From: Chitinophaga pinensis
GTDB taxonomy: Bacteria > Bacteroidota > Bacteroidia > Flavobacteriales_D > Crocinitomicaceae
Length of the DNA: 7,599 bases
Reading direction: 5' to 3'
NCBI GenBank assembly: GCA_945870115.1
Contig: CAMBRH010000166.1
Location: 1 to 7,599 of the forward strand
The position numbers and the translations under genes are program-made. Shown piece after piece: positions 1 through 6,684 of this stretch. Under the pieces are notes generated by a model. It did no database searches. It was not told the DNA's origin and was given only the letters and a program-made list of their open reading frames with translations. Position 1 is the first letter of the stretch, and each line of letters opens with the position of its first letter.

Positions 1-256
1 AAGCTCTTCTAAACCAAAGAATAAATGTAATGGCAGAAATAATTAAAGCGACAAATTGAAGCAAAGAAATAATTACTTGCCTTAAAGTATCTGCTTGAAA
101 TTGTTCTTTGGTGATGTAAACTCCTCTCTGAACTTCGCTTAACAAGAAAAATTCCATTAAATTTGAAATTAAAGAAATAGCATATAATCCGGCGCAAATC
201 CATAATAAGATTTCAGCATTTTTTGCCCTTTTGGAGTTTATTTTGAGTTTTTTCAT
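1..256 (-). CDS. DUF4328-type small membrane protein, C-terminus cut off by window edge
   Basis: This open frame starts at ATG 256-254 and stays open to the window edge, so 85 residues are visible and the C-terminus is missing. The N-terminus is basic (MKKLKINSKRAKNAE). Two hydrophobic stretches follow, at about residues 15-40 and 60-81, joined by a polar loop. The visible end reads FILWFRRA. The NAEILLWI start of the first helix and the WFRRA(Y) motif after the second resemble DUF4328 proteins of Flavobacteria, which are putative inner-membrane proteins of unknown function. The start codon follows the purN stop with no spacer, so it is probably co-transcribed with, and perhaps translationally coupled to, purN. 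Family assignment rests on recalled motif similarity; the reading frame and the two membrane segments are seen directly. Confidence 0.72.
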   Translation of the reverse strand, partial: MKKLKINSKRAKNAEILLWICAGLYAISLISNLMEFFLLSEVQRGVYITKEQFQADTLRQVIISLLQFVALIISAITFILWFRRA

Positions 257-838
257 TTAAGATATAGAATTACTCAAAACTTTTTCAATCACTCTTGGGA
301 AATATGCCATTTCTAAGTCATGTATTTTTGCTTGGACACTTTCCAATGTTTCATTTTCAGTTAAATCACATTTAAATTGAGCAATTATTCTCCCTTTGTC
401 ATATTCAGAATTAACAAAATGTATTGTAATTCCAGTTTCTCTTTCTCTATTTTTAATCACTTCTAAGTGAACAAATTTTCCGTACATTCCTTCTCCACCA
501 TAATTAGGCAATAATGCAGGATGGATGTTAATTATTTTTTCTGGATAGTTTTCAATTAATTTGGCTGGAATTTTTCTTAAAAATCCTGCTAAAATAATGT
601 AGTCAATTTGTTTTTTTTTACAAATATCTAACAAAAAAGATTCACTTTCAACTTCTGAATTAGAACAAGTTAAGACATTAATTCCTAGTTTTTGGGCAGA
701 TTCAACAATGGGAGCAGAAATTTTATTTGACAAAACAAATTCTACTTTGACATTTTTATTTTCTTTAAAAAAAGAAATAATATTTAATGCATTGGAACCA
801 GTTCCAGAAGCGAGTAAGGCAATTTTATGTGGATTCAT
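257..838 (-). CDS. purN: phosphoribosylglycinamide formyltransferase (GAR transformylase)
   Basis: PurN transfers a formyl group from 10-formyltetrahydrofolate to glycinamide ribonucleotide, the third step of de novo purine synthesis, in the cytoplasm. The 193-residue length is normal for the short bacterial enzyme. The N-terminal phosphate-binding segment is IALLASGTGSN (residues 6-16). The folate and catalytic region has AGFLRKIP (84-91) and NIHPALLP (104-111), giving catalytic Asn104 and His106. The essential Asp is Asp147 in EYDKGRII. After NIHPALLP comes GGEGMYG, where the E. coli enzyme has a GLHTH-type segment; I recall this as the usual Bacteroidota form. The gene runs divergently from the deiodinase-like gene and is followed without a gap by the DUF4328-type gene. 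All catalytic residues are intact. Confidence 0.96.
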   Translation of the reverse strand: MNPHKIALLASGTGSNALNIISFFKENKNVKVEFVLSNKISAPIVESAQKLGINVLTCSNSEVESESFLLDICKKKQIDYIILAGFLRKIPAKLIENYPEKIINIHPALLPNYGGEGMYGKFVHLEVIKNRERETGITIHFVNSEYDKGRIIAQFKCDLTENETLESVQAKIHDLEMAYFPRVIEKVLSNSIS

Positions 839-842
839 AAGG

Positions 843-874
843 CAAAGTTAAAAAGTTATCTTATTTTTATCGAA
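843..874 (-). promoter_or_regulatory. candidate purN promoter (Bacteroidota type), giving a very short leader
   Basis: On the minus strand TAACTTTG (850-843) exactly fits the Bacteroidota -7 pattern TAnnTTTG. A TTCG (874-871), one mismatch from the -33 TTTG, lies 20 nt upstream. Only CCTT separates the -7 element from the purN ATG, so transcription would start at or next to the start codon. The -7 match is seen directly; promoter activity is inferred, and the weak -33 half keeps confidence low. Confidence 0.3.
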
Positions 875-883
875 AAAATTTGA

Positions 884-1558
884 ATGAAAGCGACAAATTA
901 TCCATATATTGAGTATTCAAAGGAAACTTTTTCGAATGAAGAAATGCTTCAAAGATCAAAAGATTATCTAGATTTCACAGATAAAAGAAGAACTGTTAGA
1001 GATTTTTCTTCTGAAGAAATTCCTTTGGAAATCATGGAGAACATCATTATGACTGCTTCTACAGCTCCATCAGGCGCGCACAAACAACCATGGACCTTTT
1101 GTTTAATTTCAAATAAGGCATTAAAAAAGGAACTCCGAAACTTAGCTGAAGAAGAGGAAAAAAAATCTTACAATGGAAGAATGTCTGAAGAATGGTTGAA
1201 AGATTTGGCTCCTTTAGGAACAAATTGGGAAAAAGAATTTCTTGATACTGTTCCTTGGATAATAGTTGTGATGAAAAAAGCCTATGATTTAGAAGAAAAT
1301 GGAAATAAAAGAACGAACTATTATGTCTCAGAATCTGTTGGATTGGCATGTGGTTTTTTATTGCTGGCCATACATAATGCTGGTTTAGTAGCTTTAACGC
1401 ACACACCAAGTCCAATGAATTTTATTTCTAAAGCATTAAAAAGACCAGAAAATGAGCGCCCTTTCCTTTTGATTCCAGTAGGAAAACCAGCAACTAAAAT
1501 TCAAGTTCCAGATTTAAAACGAAAAGAAAAAAACCAAGTAATTGAATATTATTTGTGA
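884..1558 (+). CDS. iodotyrosine deiodinase-like flavoprotein (nitroreductase superfamily)
   Basis: This 224-residue FMN enzyme belongs to the nitroreductase fold and looks specifically like the iodotyrosine deiodinase (IYD) subgroup, which reductively removes halide from halotyrosines. The FMN-phosphate segment is RRTVRDF (35-41), and TASTAPSGAHKQPWTF (57-72) is close to the vertebrate TAPSGAHTEPWTF block. In animal IYD a Glu, Tyr and Lys hold the substrate's amino-acid part (Glu153, Tyr157, Lys178 in mouse). The same spacing is present here as Glu92, Tyr96 and Lys117, within EEEEKKSYNGRM and TNWEKEFLDT. Later landmarks are ACGFLLLAIHNAGLV (155-169), the THTP flavin-contact region and VPDLKRK (208-214). 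There is no signal peptide or membrane anchor, so it is probably a soluble homodimer. TGA of an overlapping frame abuts the ATG, and no ribosome-binding site is visible. A general nitro- or quinone reductase remains possible but fits the lid less well. Confidence 0.86.
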   Translation: MKATNYPYIEYSKETFSNEEMLQRSKDYLDFTDKRRTVRDFSSEEIPLEIMENIIMTASTAPSGAHKQPWTFCLISNKALKKELRNLAEEEEKKSYNGRMSEEWLKDLAPLGTNWEKEFLDTVPWIIVVMKKAYDLEENGNKRTNYYVSESVGLACGFLLLAIHNAGLVALTHTPSPMNFISKALKRPENERPFLLIPVGKPATKIQVPDLKRKEKNQVIEYYL

Positions 1559-1563
1559 AAAAT

Positions 1564-1594
1564 TTTGTTTTATCGTTGAATTGTTTTTTCTTTG
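1564..1594 (+). promoter_or_regulatory. candidate promoter for acpP-fabF
   Basis: TTTG at 1564-1567 is followed after 19 nt by TTTCTTTG at 1587-1594, one base away from the Bacteroidota -7 pattern TAnnTTTG. Transcription would start near 1600, leaving a leader of about 25 nt before acpP. Both elements lie in the 66-bp spacer after the deiodinase-like gene, so acpP need not depend on read-through from it. The A to T mismatch in the -7 box and the T-rich background limit confidence. Confidence 0.4.
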
Positions 1595-1624
1595 CAGACT
1601 TAATTAATATTAAAACAAAAGAAA

Positions 1625-1861
1625 ATGTCTGATATCAAATCAAAAGTTATCGCAATTATCGTAGATAAATTGGGTGTTGAAGAAACTGAAGTAACAAACG
1701 AAGCAAGCTTCACAAATGATCTAGGAGCTGACTCTTTAGATACAGTTGAGTTAATCATGGAATTTGAAAAAGAATTTAACATCGCTATTCCAGACGATCA
1801 AGCTGAAACTATCCAAACTGTTGGAAACGCTATCGATTATATCGAGAAAAACGCTAACTAA
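1625..1861 (+). CDS. acpP: acyl carrier protein
   Basis: AcpP carries growing fatty-acyl chains as thioesters on a 4'-phosphopantetheine arm and is the partner of FabF, encoded next. The 78-residue acidic protein matches the family length. The attachment site is the DSL motif in GADSLDTVEL, with Ser37 as the modified residue, and the following helix VELIMEFEKEFNIAIPDD is the standard partner-recognition helix II. The start is fixed by the canonical N-terminus (MSDIKSKVIAII). The leader before it is A/T-rich (AACAAAAGAAA) with no Shine-Dalgarno-like site, normal for this phylum. Codons look more even and less extremely A/T-biased than in the neighbouring LRR gene, consistent with high expression. 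FabF follows after 56 bp in the same direction, most likely in one transcript. Confidence 0.97.
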   Translation: MSDIKSKVIAIIVDKLGVEETEVTNEASFTNDLGADSLDTVELIMEFEKEFNIAIPDDQAETIQTVGNAIDYIEKNAN

Positions 1862-1917
1862 GAGTCAAAAGTAGAGACGGAAGTCACTAAAATATTTTTT
1901 AATCAAAGACATTCTTT

Positions 1918-3171
1918 ATGGAATTAAAGCGAGTTGTTGTAACTGGTATGGGTGCATTAACGCCTATTGGTAATACTCTCAATGAATATTGGGAAAATTT
2001 AGTCAATGGTGTAAGTGGAGCTGCTATTATTAAACAATTTGACGCTTCTTTGTTTAAAACCCAATTTGCGTGTGAAGTAAAAAACTTTAATGTTGAAGAT
2101 TTTATCGACAGAAAAGAAGCACGTAAAATGGATCAATTTTCCCAGTACGCCGTAGTTTCTGCTGAAGAAGCTATGGTTGACTCTGGTTTATTGGAGGCTG
2201 AACACAACTTAGATCGAATTGGTGTAATTTGGGGTTCAGGAATTGGTGGTTTAAAAACATTTCAAGACGAAGCTGAAAATTTCTTCGGAGGAGATGGAAC
2301 TCCTAAATTCAATCCTTTCTTTATTCCAAAAATGATTGCAGATATTGCTGCAGGACATATATCCATAAAATATGGTTTGAGAGGACCAAATTATGTGACT
2401 GTTTCTGCTTGTGCATCTGCAACCAATGCAATTATTGATGCTTTTAACATGATTCGTCTTGGTAAAGCTGATGCAATTGTAACTGGTGGTTCGGAAGCAG
2501 CAGTTAACCAAATGGGAATGGGTGGTTTTAATGGTTTGAAAGCTCTTTCTACAAGAAATGACTCTCCAGAAACTGCTTCTCGTCCGTTTGATGTTGACCG
2601 TGATGGATTTGTTTTAGGTGAAGGTGCTGGTGCATTGATCTTAGAAGAATATGAACACGCAATTAAACGTGGTGCAAAAATTTATGCTGAAGTTGCAGGT
2701 GGCGGAATGTCTGGTGATGCTTATCACATGACTGCCCCTCATCCAGATGGAACTGGTGCAAAAAATTCAATGCTTGTAACCTTAGACGATGCAGAAATGA
2801 AACCTGAAGCAGTTGATTATGTGAATGTTCACGGTACGTCAACTCCACTTGGTGATATTGCTGAAACAAAAGCTATTTTACAAGTTTTTGGTGAACATGC
2901 TTATAATTTGAACATTAGTTCAACAAAATCAATGACAGGACATTTATTGGGTGCTGCTGGTGCGATTGAAGCAATTGCTTGTGTTATGGCAGTAAAACAT
3001 GATATTGTTCCTCCGACGATTAATCACTTTAACGATGATCCGGAATTTGATCCAAAATTAAATTTTACATTTAATAAAGCACAAAAAAGAACTGTTAATG
3101 TTGCGCTTTCAAATACTTTTGGTTTTGGAGGGCATAACACTTCTGTTATTGTTAAAAAGTTCATAGCTTAA
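1918..3171 (+). CDS. fabF: beta-ketoacyl-ACP synthase II
   Basis: FabF condenses malonyl-ACP with an acyl-ACP, elongating fatty acids by two carbons. In E. coli it also sets the temperature response of membrane unsaturation. The 417-residue length is typical. The thiolase-fold Cys-His-His triad is complete: Cys165 in VSACASATN, His305 in NVHGTSTPLGD and His342 in SMTGHLLGAAGA. Lys337 sits just ahead in SSTKSMTGH. The C-terminal gating loop is present in SNTFGFGGHN (about 398-407). The N-terminus RVVVTGMGALTPIG is canonical and fixes the ATG at 1918. Ordering acpP-fabF is one of the most conserved gene pairs in bacteria. The usual upstream partners fabD and fabG are not in this window. The gene is followed by a repeat-containing spacer of 159 bp before rnc, so rnc may be partly uncoupled from it. 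Confidence 0.97.
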   Translation: MELKRVVVTGMGALTPIGNTLNEYWENLVNGVSGAAIIKQFDASLFKTQFACEVKNFNVEDFIDRKEARKMDQFSQYAVVSAEEAMVDSGLLEAEHNLDRIGVIWGSGIGGLKTFQDEAENFFGGDGTPKFNPFFIPKMIADIAAGHISIKYGLRGPNYVTVSACASATNAIIDAFNMIRLGKADAIVTGGSEAAVNQMGMGGFNGLKALSTRNDSPETASRPFDVDRDGFVLGEGAGALILEEYEHAIKRGAKIYAEVAGGGMSGDAYHMTAPHPDGTGAKNSMLVTLDDAEMKPEAVDYVNVHGTSTPLGDIAETKAILQVFGEHAYNLNISSTKSMTGHLLGAAGAIEAIACVMAVKHDIVPPTINHFNDDPEFDPKLNFTFNKAQKRTVNVALSNTFGFGGHNTSVIVKKFIA

Positions 3172-3174
3172 TTT

Positions 3175-3325
3175 GGATTACTAGATTGTTAGAGCGCTTC
3201 GCTTTTAGATTTACTTCGCATCTGCTACGCGGTGTTAGATTTGGATTTTTCTTAAAACCAATAATCTCCCTAATTCTCACAATCTTGTCAATCTTACCAA
3301 TCTTTTTAATCTTATCAATCAAATA
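3175..3325. repeat. inverted-arm repeat element with 9-bp tandem units between fabF and rnc
   Basis: The right part (3263-3325) consists of seven degenerate 9-bp units. Four consecutive good units from 3281 to 3316 share AATCTT: AATCTTGTC, AATCTTACC, AATCTTTTT and AATCTTATC. The left end (about 3175-3193, GATTACTAGATTGTTAGA) resembles the reverse complement of those units, so the ends form imperfect inverted arms. The centre (3191-3233) is more G/C-rich than its surroundings and carries small hairpins such as AGCG-CTT-CGCT. TTTGGATT occurs both at the left end and at 3240-3247. No coding sequence is visible. It could be a decayed MITE-like or dispersed intergenic repeat; copies elsewhere in the genome cannot be checked here. 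Confidence 0.6.
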
Positions 3326-3330
3326 AAAAA

Positions 3331-4068
3331 GTGTTTAAAGGAATTTTTTCAAAGAAGAAAAGTCGCTCAACAGAAGATCTTGAGTTGATAAAATTCATAT
3401 TGAAAAAATTTGCCTACAGACCAAATAATTTAGATCATTTTATTGAGGCTTTAACTCATAAATCTGTTACGACAACCACTGGAACGGACAATATTCAGTT
3501 TTCAAATGAACGTTTGGAGTTTTTGGGTGATTCTATTTTGGATGCAGTGATTGCCGAATTATTGTTTTTAAAATTCCCAAACGAAGACGAAGGATATTTA
3601 ACGCAAATTAAATCAAAAGTTGTCAGTAGAAAATCCTTATCAGAAATTGGTGAAACACTTGGTTTAAAAGAAGTTATCCGTTATCACAAAGGTCGTAGTA
3701 TCAATCTTTCCACTTTAGAAGGAAATGCGTTCGAAGCGTTGATGGGAGCAATTTACCTTGACGGCGGTTACGAAGCTGTAAAAAAAACCATTACCAATCA
3801 TATTTTTAGAAAGTACGCAGATTTAAACAAAATTTTGGAAGAAGAAATTGATTTTAAATCCCGTTTATTTATTTGGTGTCAAAAATCTCGTTTGAAATTG
3901 GAATTTGTAATTTTAAGTGAAGTGAACATCAGTGGAACATGGCAATATGAAATTGAGGTTCAAATCAACGAGCAAGCATACGGAAAAGGAACAGGAAATT
4001 CTAAAAAATCTGCAGAGCAAATCGCATCAAAACAAACCTTGATTTTAGTTGGAGAAATTGAATTGTGA
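3331..4068 (+). CDS. rnc: ribonuclease III
   Basis: RNase III cuts double-stranded RNA, including rRNA precursors and structured mRNAs, as a cytoplasmic homodimer needing Mg2+. The 245 residues comprise a basic N-terminal tail, a nuclease domain (about 15-165) and a double-stranded RNA-binding domain (about 173-242, ending GKGTGNSKKSAEQIAS). The signature NERLEFLGDSILD (59-71) supplies Glu63 and Asp67. The second catalytic segment is GNAFEALMGAIYLDGG (131-146): Glu135 is present, but the position matching E. coli Asp114 is Asn132. I recall this as a common Bacteroidota variant. The start is GTG at 3331. An in-frame TAA at 3307 and no nearer ATG make it the only reasonable start. It lies five bases after the last tandem unit of the upstream repeat. 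The acpP-fabF-rnc order is a familiar Bacteroidota arrangement. Confidence 0.95.
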   Translation: MFKGIFSKKKSRSTEDLELIKFILKKFAYRPNNLDHFIEALTHKSVTTTTGTDNIQFSNERLEFLGDSILDAVIAELLFLKFPNEDEGYLTQIKSKVVSRKSLSEIGETLGLKEVIRYHKGRSINLSTLEGNAFEALMGAIYLDGGYEAVKKTITNHIFRKYADLNKILEEEIDFKSRLFIWCQKSRLKLEFVILSEVNISGTWQYEIEVQINEQAYGKGTGNSKKSAEQIASKQTLILVGEIEL

Positions 4069-4307
4069 GTTAATAAATATTAATTAAAAATGATGTCAAT
4101 TGTAATGTTTATTAGCTTTTATTGCTTCAATAGTTTTATTATTATTTAAAAAATGCTACGAAACCATTTCAATGTGGTGCGATTTAGAAGGGTTTTAAAT
4201 TTATTTTTAATCTGGTTTGGGGGTAAAAGCATTTTTTATTGTCTTAATAATATGCTAAGTTAAGTTTCATGAATTATTTTGAAATTTAAACTTAAAACCA
4301 CTTTACT
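4069..4307 (+). other. 239-bp A/T-rich spacer, probable promoter and leader region of the LRR gene
   Basis: No convincing gene or terminator is visible between rnc and the LRR protein. TTAATA-AA-TATTAA just after the rnc stop is a weak A/T-only inverted repeat with no T-run, unlike an intrinsic terminator. A TTTG occurs at 4216-4219, but nothing near the expected distance fits TAnnTTTG well, so I do not call a promoter. The last 25 bases before the ATG (AACTTAAAACCACTTTACT) are unstructured and lack a Shine-Dalgarno-like site. Confidence 0.5.
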
Positions 4308-6560
4308 ATGAAAACAAAAATTATCCTTTTTTGCTTGTTTCTTTCTTTGAATTTTAATTTCAAAGCGCAAACTTATGTAACGATTCCCGATGCGAATTTT
4401 GTAACTTGGTTGCAAAATGCTTATCCAAATTGTATGAATGGCAATCAAATGAATATTGATTGTACGGAGATACAGAGTGAGACTTCAGTTTATGTAAATA
4501 ATCTTGGTATTTCTAATCTAAGCGGGATTGAATATTTCTTAAGTCTTAGCACTTTGAACTGTGATCAAAATCAATTAACTTTATTGCCATCTTTACCTTC
4601 TAGTTTAATTGAATTATATTGCAGTCAAAATCAATTAACCTATTTTGCAGATTTACCAAATAATATTGCCACAATATATTGTTCAAACAATCAATTAAGT
4701 AATATTTTAAATTTGCCAAGTTCTCTTGCTAATTTTTGGTGCGAAAACAATCAATTATTATCATTACCATCTTTACCAAATACTTTGAATTTTTTGATTT
4801 GTCGAGGAAATCAAATAACTAATTTACCATTATTACCAAATTCATTATTTTATTTAGACTGTCATGGTAATAATTTGTCAACCTTGCCTTCCTTACCTAA
4901 TTTATTAGGTATATTGGATTGCAGTGATAATGAAATATCAAGTTTACCAAATTTGCCTTTAAGTTTGCATGGTTTAAATTGCGCAAATAATTTAATTTCA
5001 TGTTTTAAAACTTTTTCTGATTCAATAGATGTGAGCTTATCAAGTATAGCTGAAAACCCTTTCACTTGTCTCCCAAACTACATCGAAGGACTTTATGGAA
5101 TGACAGACTCTTTAAATAATTCTTTTCCACTTTGCATAGAAAATGACCCAATAAATAATCCTTCAGGTTGTAATCCAGCTATAGGAATAACTGGAACAAT
5201 TTATATTGAAAATAATTCAGATTGTATTTTAAATAATTCAGAAATTCAAGTAAATAATTTCCCACTAAAACTTTACAATTCATCAAACTCCTTGATACGT
5301 CAAACATATTCTTTATCAAATGGTATTTATCAATTCCCTGAAGATGCTGGTTCTTACAGGGTTTCAATTGACACGATTCGAAAACCATACACTATTCTAT
5401 GCCAAAATATTGATTCTACAATCATTCTATCGACTCAAAATCCCTTTATTGACAGCGTAAATTTTGCACTAATCTGTAAACCAGGTTTTGATGTTGGAGT
5501 TCAATCTGTTTTAACGTCAGGTTGGGTTTTTCCTGGACAAAATCATCTTCTTGAAATTTTTGGTGGAGATATGAGTCAGTGGTATAATTTAGAATGTGCT
5601 AATGGAATAAGTGGAGAAGTTCAAATTTCAATTTCTGGACCAGTAACTTTTCAAAATCCAAGTTTTGGATCAATTACTCCTGTTATTTCTGGGAACACAT
5701 ACACTTATACTGTTCCAGATTTTGGACTTGGAGATATTTTCACACCTTATGGATTAATCCTGCAAACCGACACAACTGCTCAATTAGGCGATGAGATTTG
5801 TGTTTCAATTAATGTTACTCCAACAAATGGAGATAACAACATGAGCAACAATAACTACGAATATTGCTATCAAGTTGTAAATTCTTACGACCCAAACATG
5901 AAAGAGGTTTATCCTGTAAATGTTGCGCCAAGTTATGACGATTATTTCACTTTTACAATTCATTTTCAAAATACAGGTTCTGCTCCAGCTTTCAATATTC
6001 GTTTGCTTGACACTTTGGATTCAAACTTAGATTTAGAAACTTTTCAAGTGATAAATTACAGTCATTATAATTCTACGATGCTAAAAAATAATGTTTTGAC
6101 TTTCCATTTTCCAAATATTATGCTTCCAGACAGCACAACAAATTTGGAGGGCTCAAAAGGATTTGTGCAATACAGAATTAAGCCAAAAGCAAATTTACCT
6201 TTAGGTACTCAAATCAAAAACACTGCAAATATTTATTTTGATTTCAATGCGCCAATTGTTACAAATACAACTGTGAATGAATTCCAAGAAACAAATGCAA
6301 TTTCTGAAAAAGAGAACAAAATAATGAATGTTTTCCCAAATCCATTTTCAACTTCCACAACAATTGTTTTCAAATCGGCTTTGAAAAATGTTGATTTGGT
6401 TTTATACAATGTTTACGGTCAAAAAGTGAAAACAATTTCAGATTTTTCGGGAGATAAATTAAAAATTAACCGTGAAAATCTTTCGAACGGAATTTATTAT
6501 CTGAATTTGGAAAGTGAAGATAAAATGACTGAAACTGTAAAGTTGGTTGTTGCTGATTGA
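4308..6560 (+). CDS. secreted leucine-rich-repeat protein with T9SS C-terminal sorting domain
   Basis: This 750-residue protein is predicted to cross the inner membrane by Sec and the outer membrane by the type IX system, ending on the surface or released. A signal peptide spans residues 1-20 (lysines, hydrophobic core, cut near FKA-Q). Residues 22-79 form an LRR cap (YVTIPDANFVTWL), and eight 20-residue LRRs run from 80 to 239. Next comes a beta-sandwich-like region at about 291-390, starting GITGTIYIENNSDC and resembling SdrD-B or carboxypeptidase-regulatory-like folds. Residues 391-525 are another putative beta domain. A DUF11/DUF7619-like domain follows at about 527-658, beginning SYDPNMKEV and including FQNTGSAPAFNIRLLDTL and NTANIYFDFNAPI. 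The tail (673-750) is a type A sorting domain with NVFPNPF, LYNVYGQ and LSNGIYYLNL. Likely a binding or adhesion protein; the ligand is unknown. It stands alone on its strand, with no evident operon partner. Confidence 0.93.
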   Translation: MKTKIILFCLFLSLNFNFKAQTYVTIPDANFVTWLQNAYPNCMNGNQMNIDCTEIQSETSVYVNNLGISNLSGIEYFLSLSTLNCDQNQLTLLPSLPSSLIELYCSQNQLTYFADLPNNIATIYCSNNQLSNILNLPSSLANFWCENNQLLSLPSLPNTLNFLICRGNQITNLPLLPNSLFYLDCHGNNLSTLPSLPNLLGILDCSDNEISSLPNLPLSLHGLNCANNLISCFKTFSDSIDVSLSSIAENPFTCLPNYIEGLYGMTDSLNNSFPLCIENDPINNPSGCNPAIGITGTIYIENNSDCILNNSEIQVNNFPLKLYNSSNSLIRQTYSLSNGIYQFPEDAGSYRVSIDTIRKPYTILCQNIDSTIILSTQNPFIDSVNFALICKPGFDVGVQSVLTSGWVFPGQNHLLEIFGGDMSQWYNLECANGISGEVQISISGPVTFQNPSFGSITPVISGNTYTYTVPDFGLGDIFTPYGLILQTDTTAQLGDEICVSINVTPTNGDNNMSNNNYEYCYQVVNSYDPNMKEVYPVNVAPSYDDYFTFTIHFQNTGSAPAFNIRLLDTLDSNLDLETFQVINYSHYNSTMLKNNVLTFHFPNIMLPDSTTNLEGSKGFVQYRIKPKANLPLGTQIKNTANIYFDFNAPIVTNTTVNEFQETNAISEKENKIMNVFPNPFSTSTTIVFKSALKNVDLVLYNVYGQKVKTISDFSGDKLKINRENLSNGIYYLNLESEDKMTETVKLVVAD
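4545..5024 (+). repeat. eight in-register 60-bp (20-residue) leucine-rich repeat units
   Basis: Residues 80-239 of the LRR protein divide into eight units of exactly 20 residues. The pattern is LxxLxCxxNxL followed by xxLPxLPxS. Cysteine holds the same place in every unit (85, 105, 125, 145, 165, 185, 205, 225), and Asn three places later is equally fixed. The LPxLP half matches the short bacterial type of LRR known from YopM and IpaH/SspH proteins. At DNA level AATCAATTA recurs in the first four units, suggesting relatively recent duplication on that side, while later units have diverged. Confidence 0.92.
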
Positions 6561-6631
6561 AATTCAATTGCAAAAATTAGTATGACTTTTTTTTATGACT
6601 ATCTAGGACTTTGCTACAAGAAGTAGTTTTT

Positions 6632-6657
6632 GCATGGTTTTTATCAAAAACATATGC
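6632..6657. other. A/T-rich hairpin after the LRR gene, possible weak terminator
   Basis: GTTTTT (6637-6642) and AAAAAC (6646-6651) pair around an ATC loop. They are flanked by GCAT (6632-6635) and ATGC (6654-6657), which extend the stem after a small bulge. It lies about 70 bp after the LRR stop codon in the convergent spacer. No T-run follows, so a terminator role is only a possibility. Confidence 0.3.
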
Positions 6658-6684
6658 CAAAACTATTTCTATTCAACTTTTTTT

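Noticed and set aside
9..203. 64-residue minus-strand frame inside the DUF4328 region
   Set aside because: It is out of frame with the longer frame 256-1, which has the start abutting purN, two clear membrane segments and the WFRRA motif; the shorter one has no recognisable features.
875..882. AAAATTTG before the deiodinase-like ATG, considered as a promoter -7 box
   Set aside because: The first base does not fit TAnnTTTG, no TTTG lies at the right distance upstream, and transcription would begin inside the gene.
2251..2869. Two minus-strand frames inside fabF
   Set aside because: Shadows of a well-conserved gene on the other strand; no family motifs and unlikely compositions.
4153..4263. 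36-residue frame in the rnc-LRR spacer, basic then hydrophobic (MLRNHFNVVRFRR...)
   Set aside because: Too short and A/T-rich to exclude chance, with no promoter or ribosome-binding signal; only conservation of the peptide in relatives would revive it.
6587..6594. Run of eight T just after the LRR stop, considered as an intrinsic terminator
   Set aside because: No adequate stem precedes it; the nearest inverted repeat is short and made of A/T pairs.
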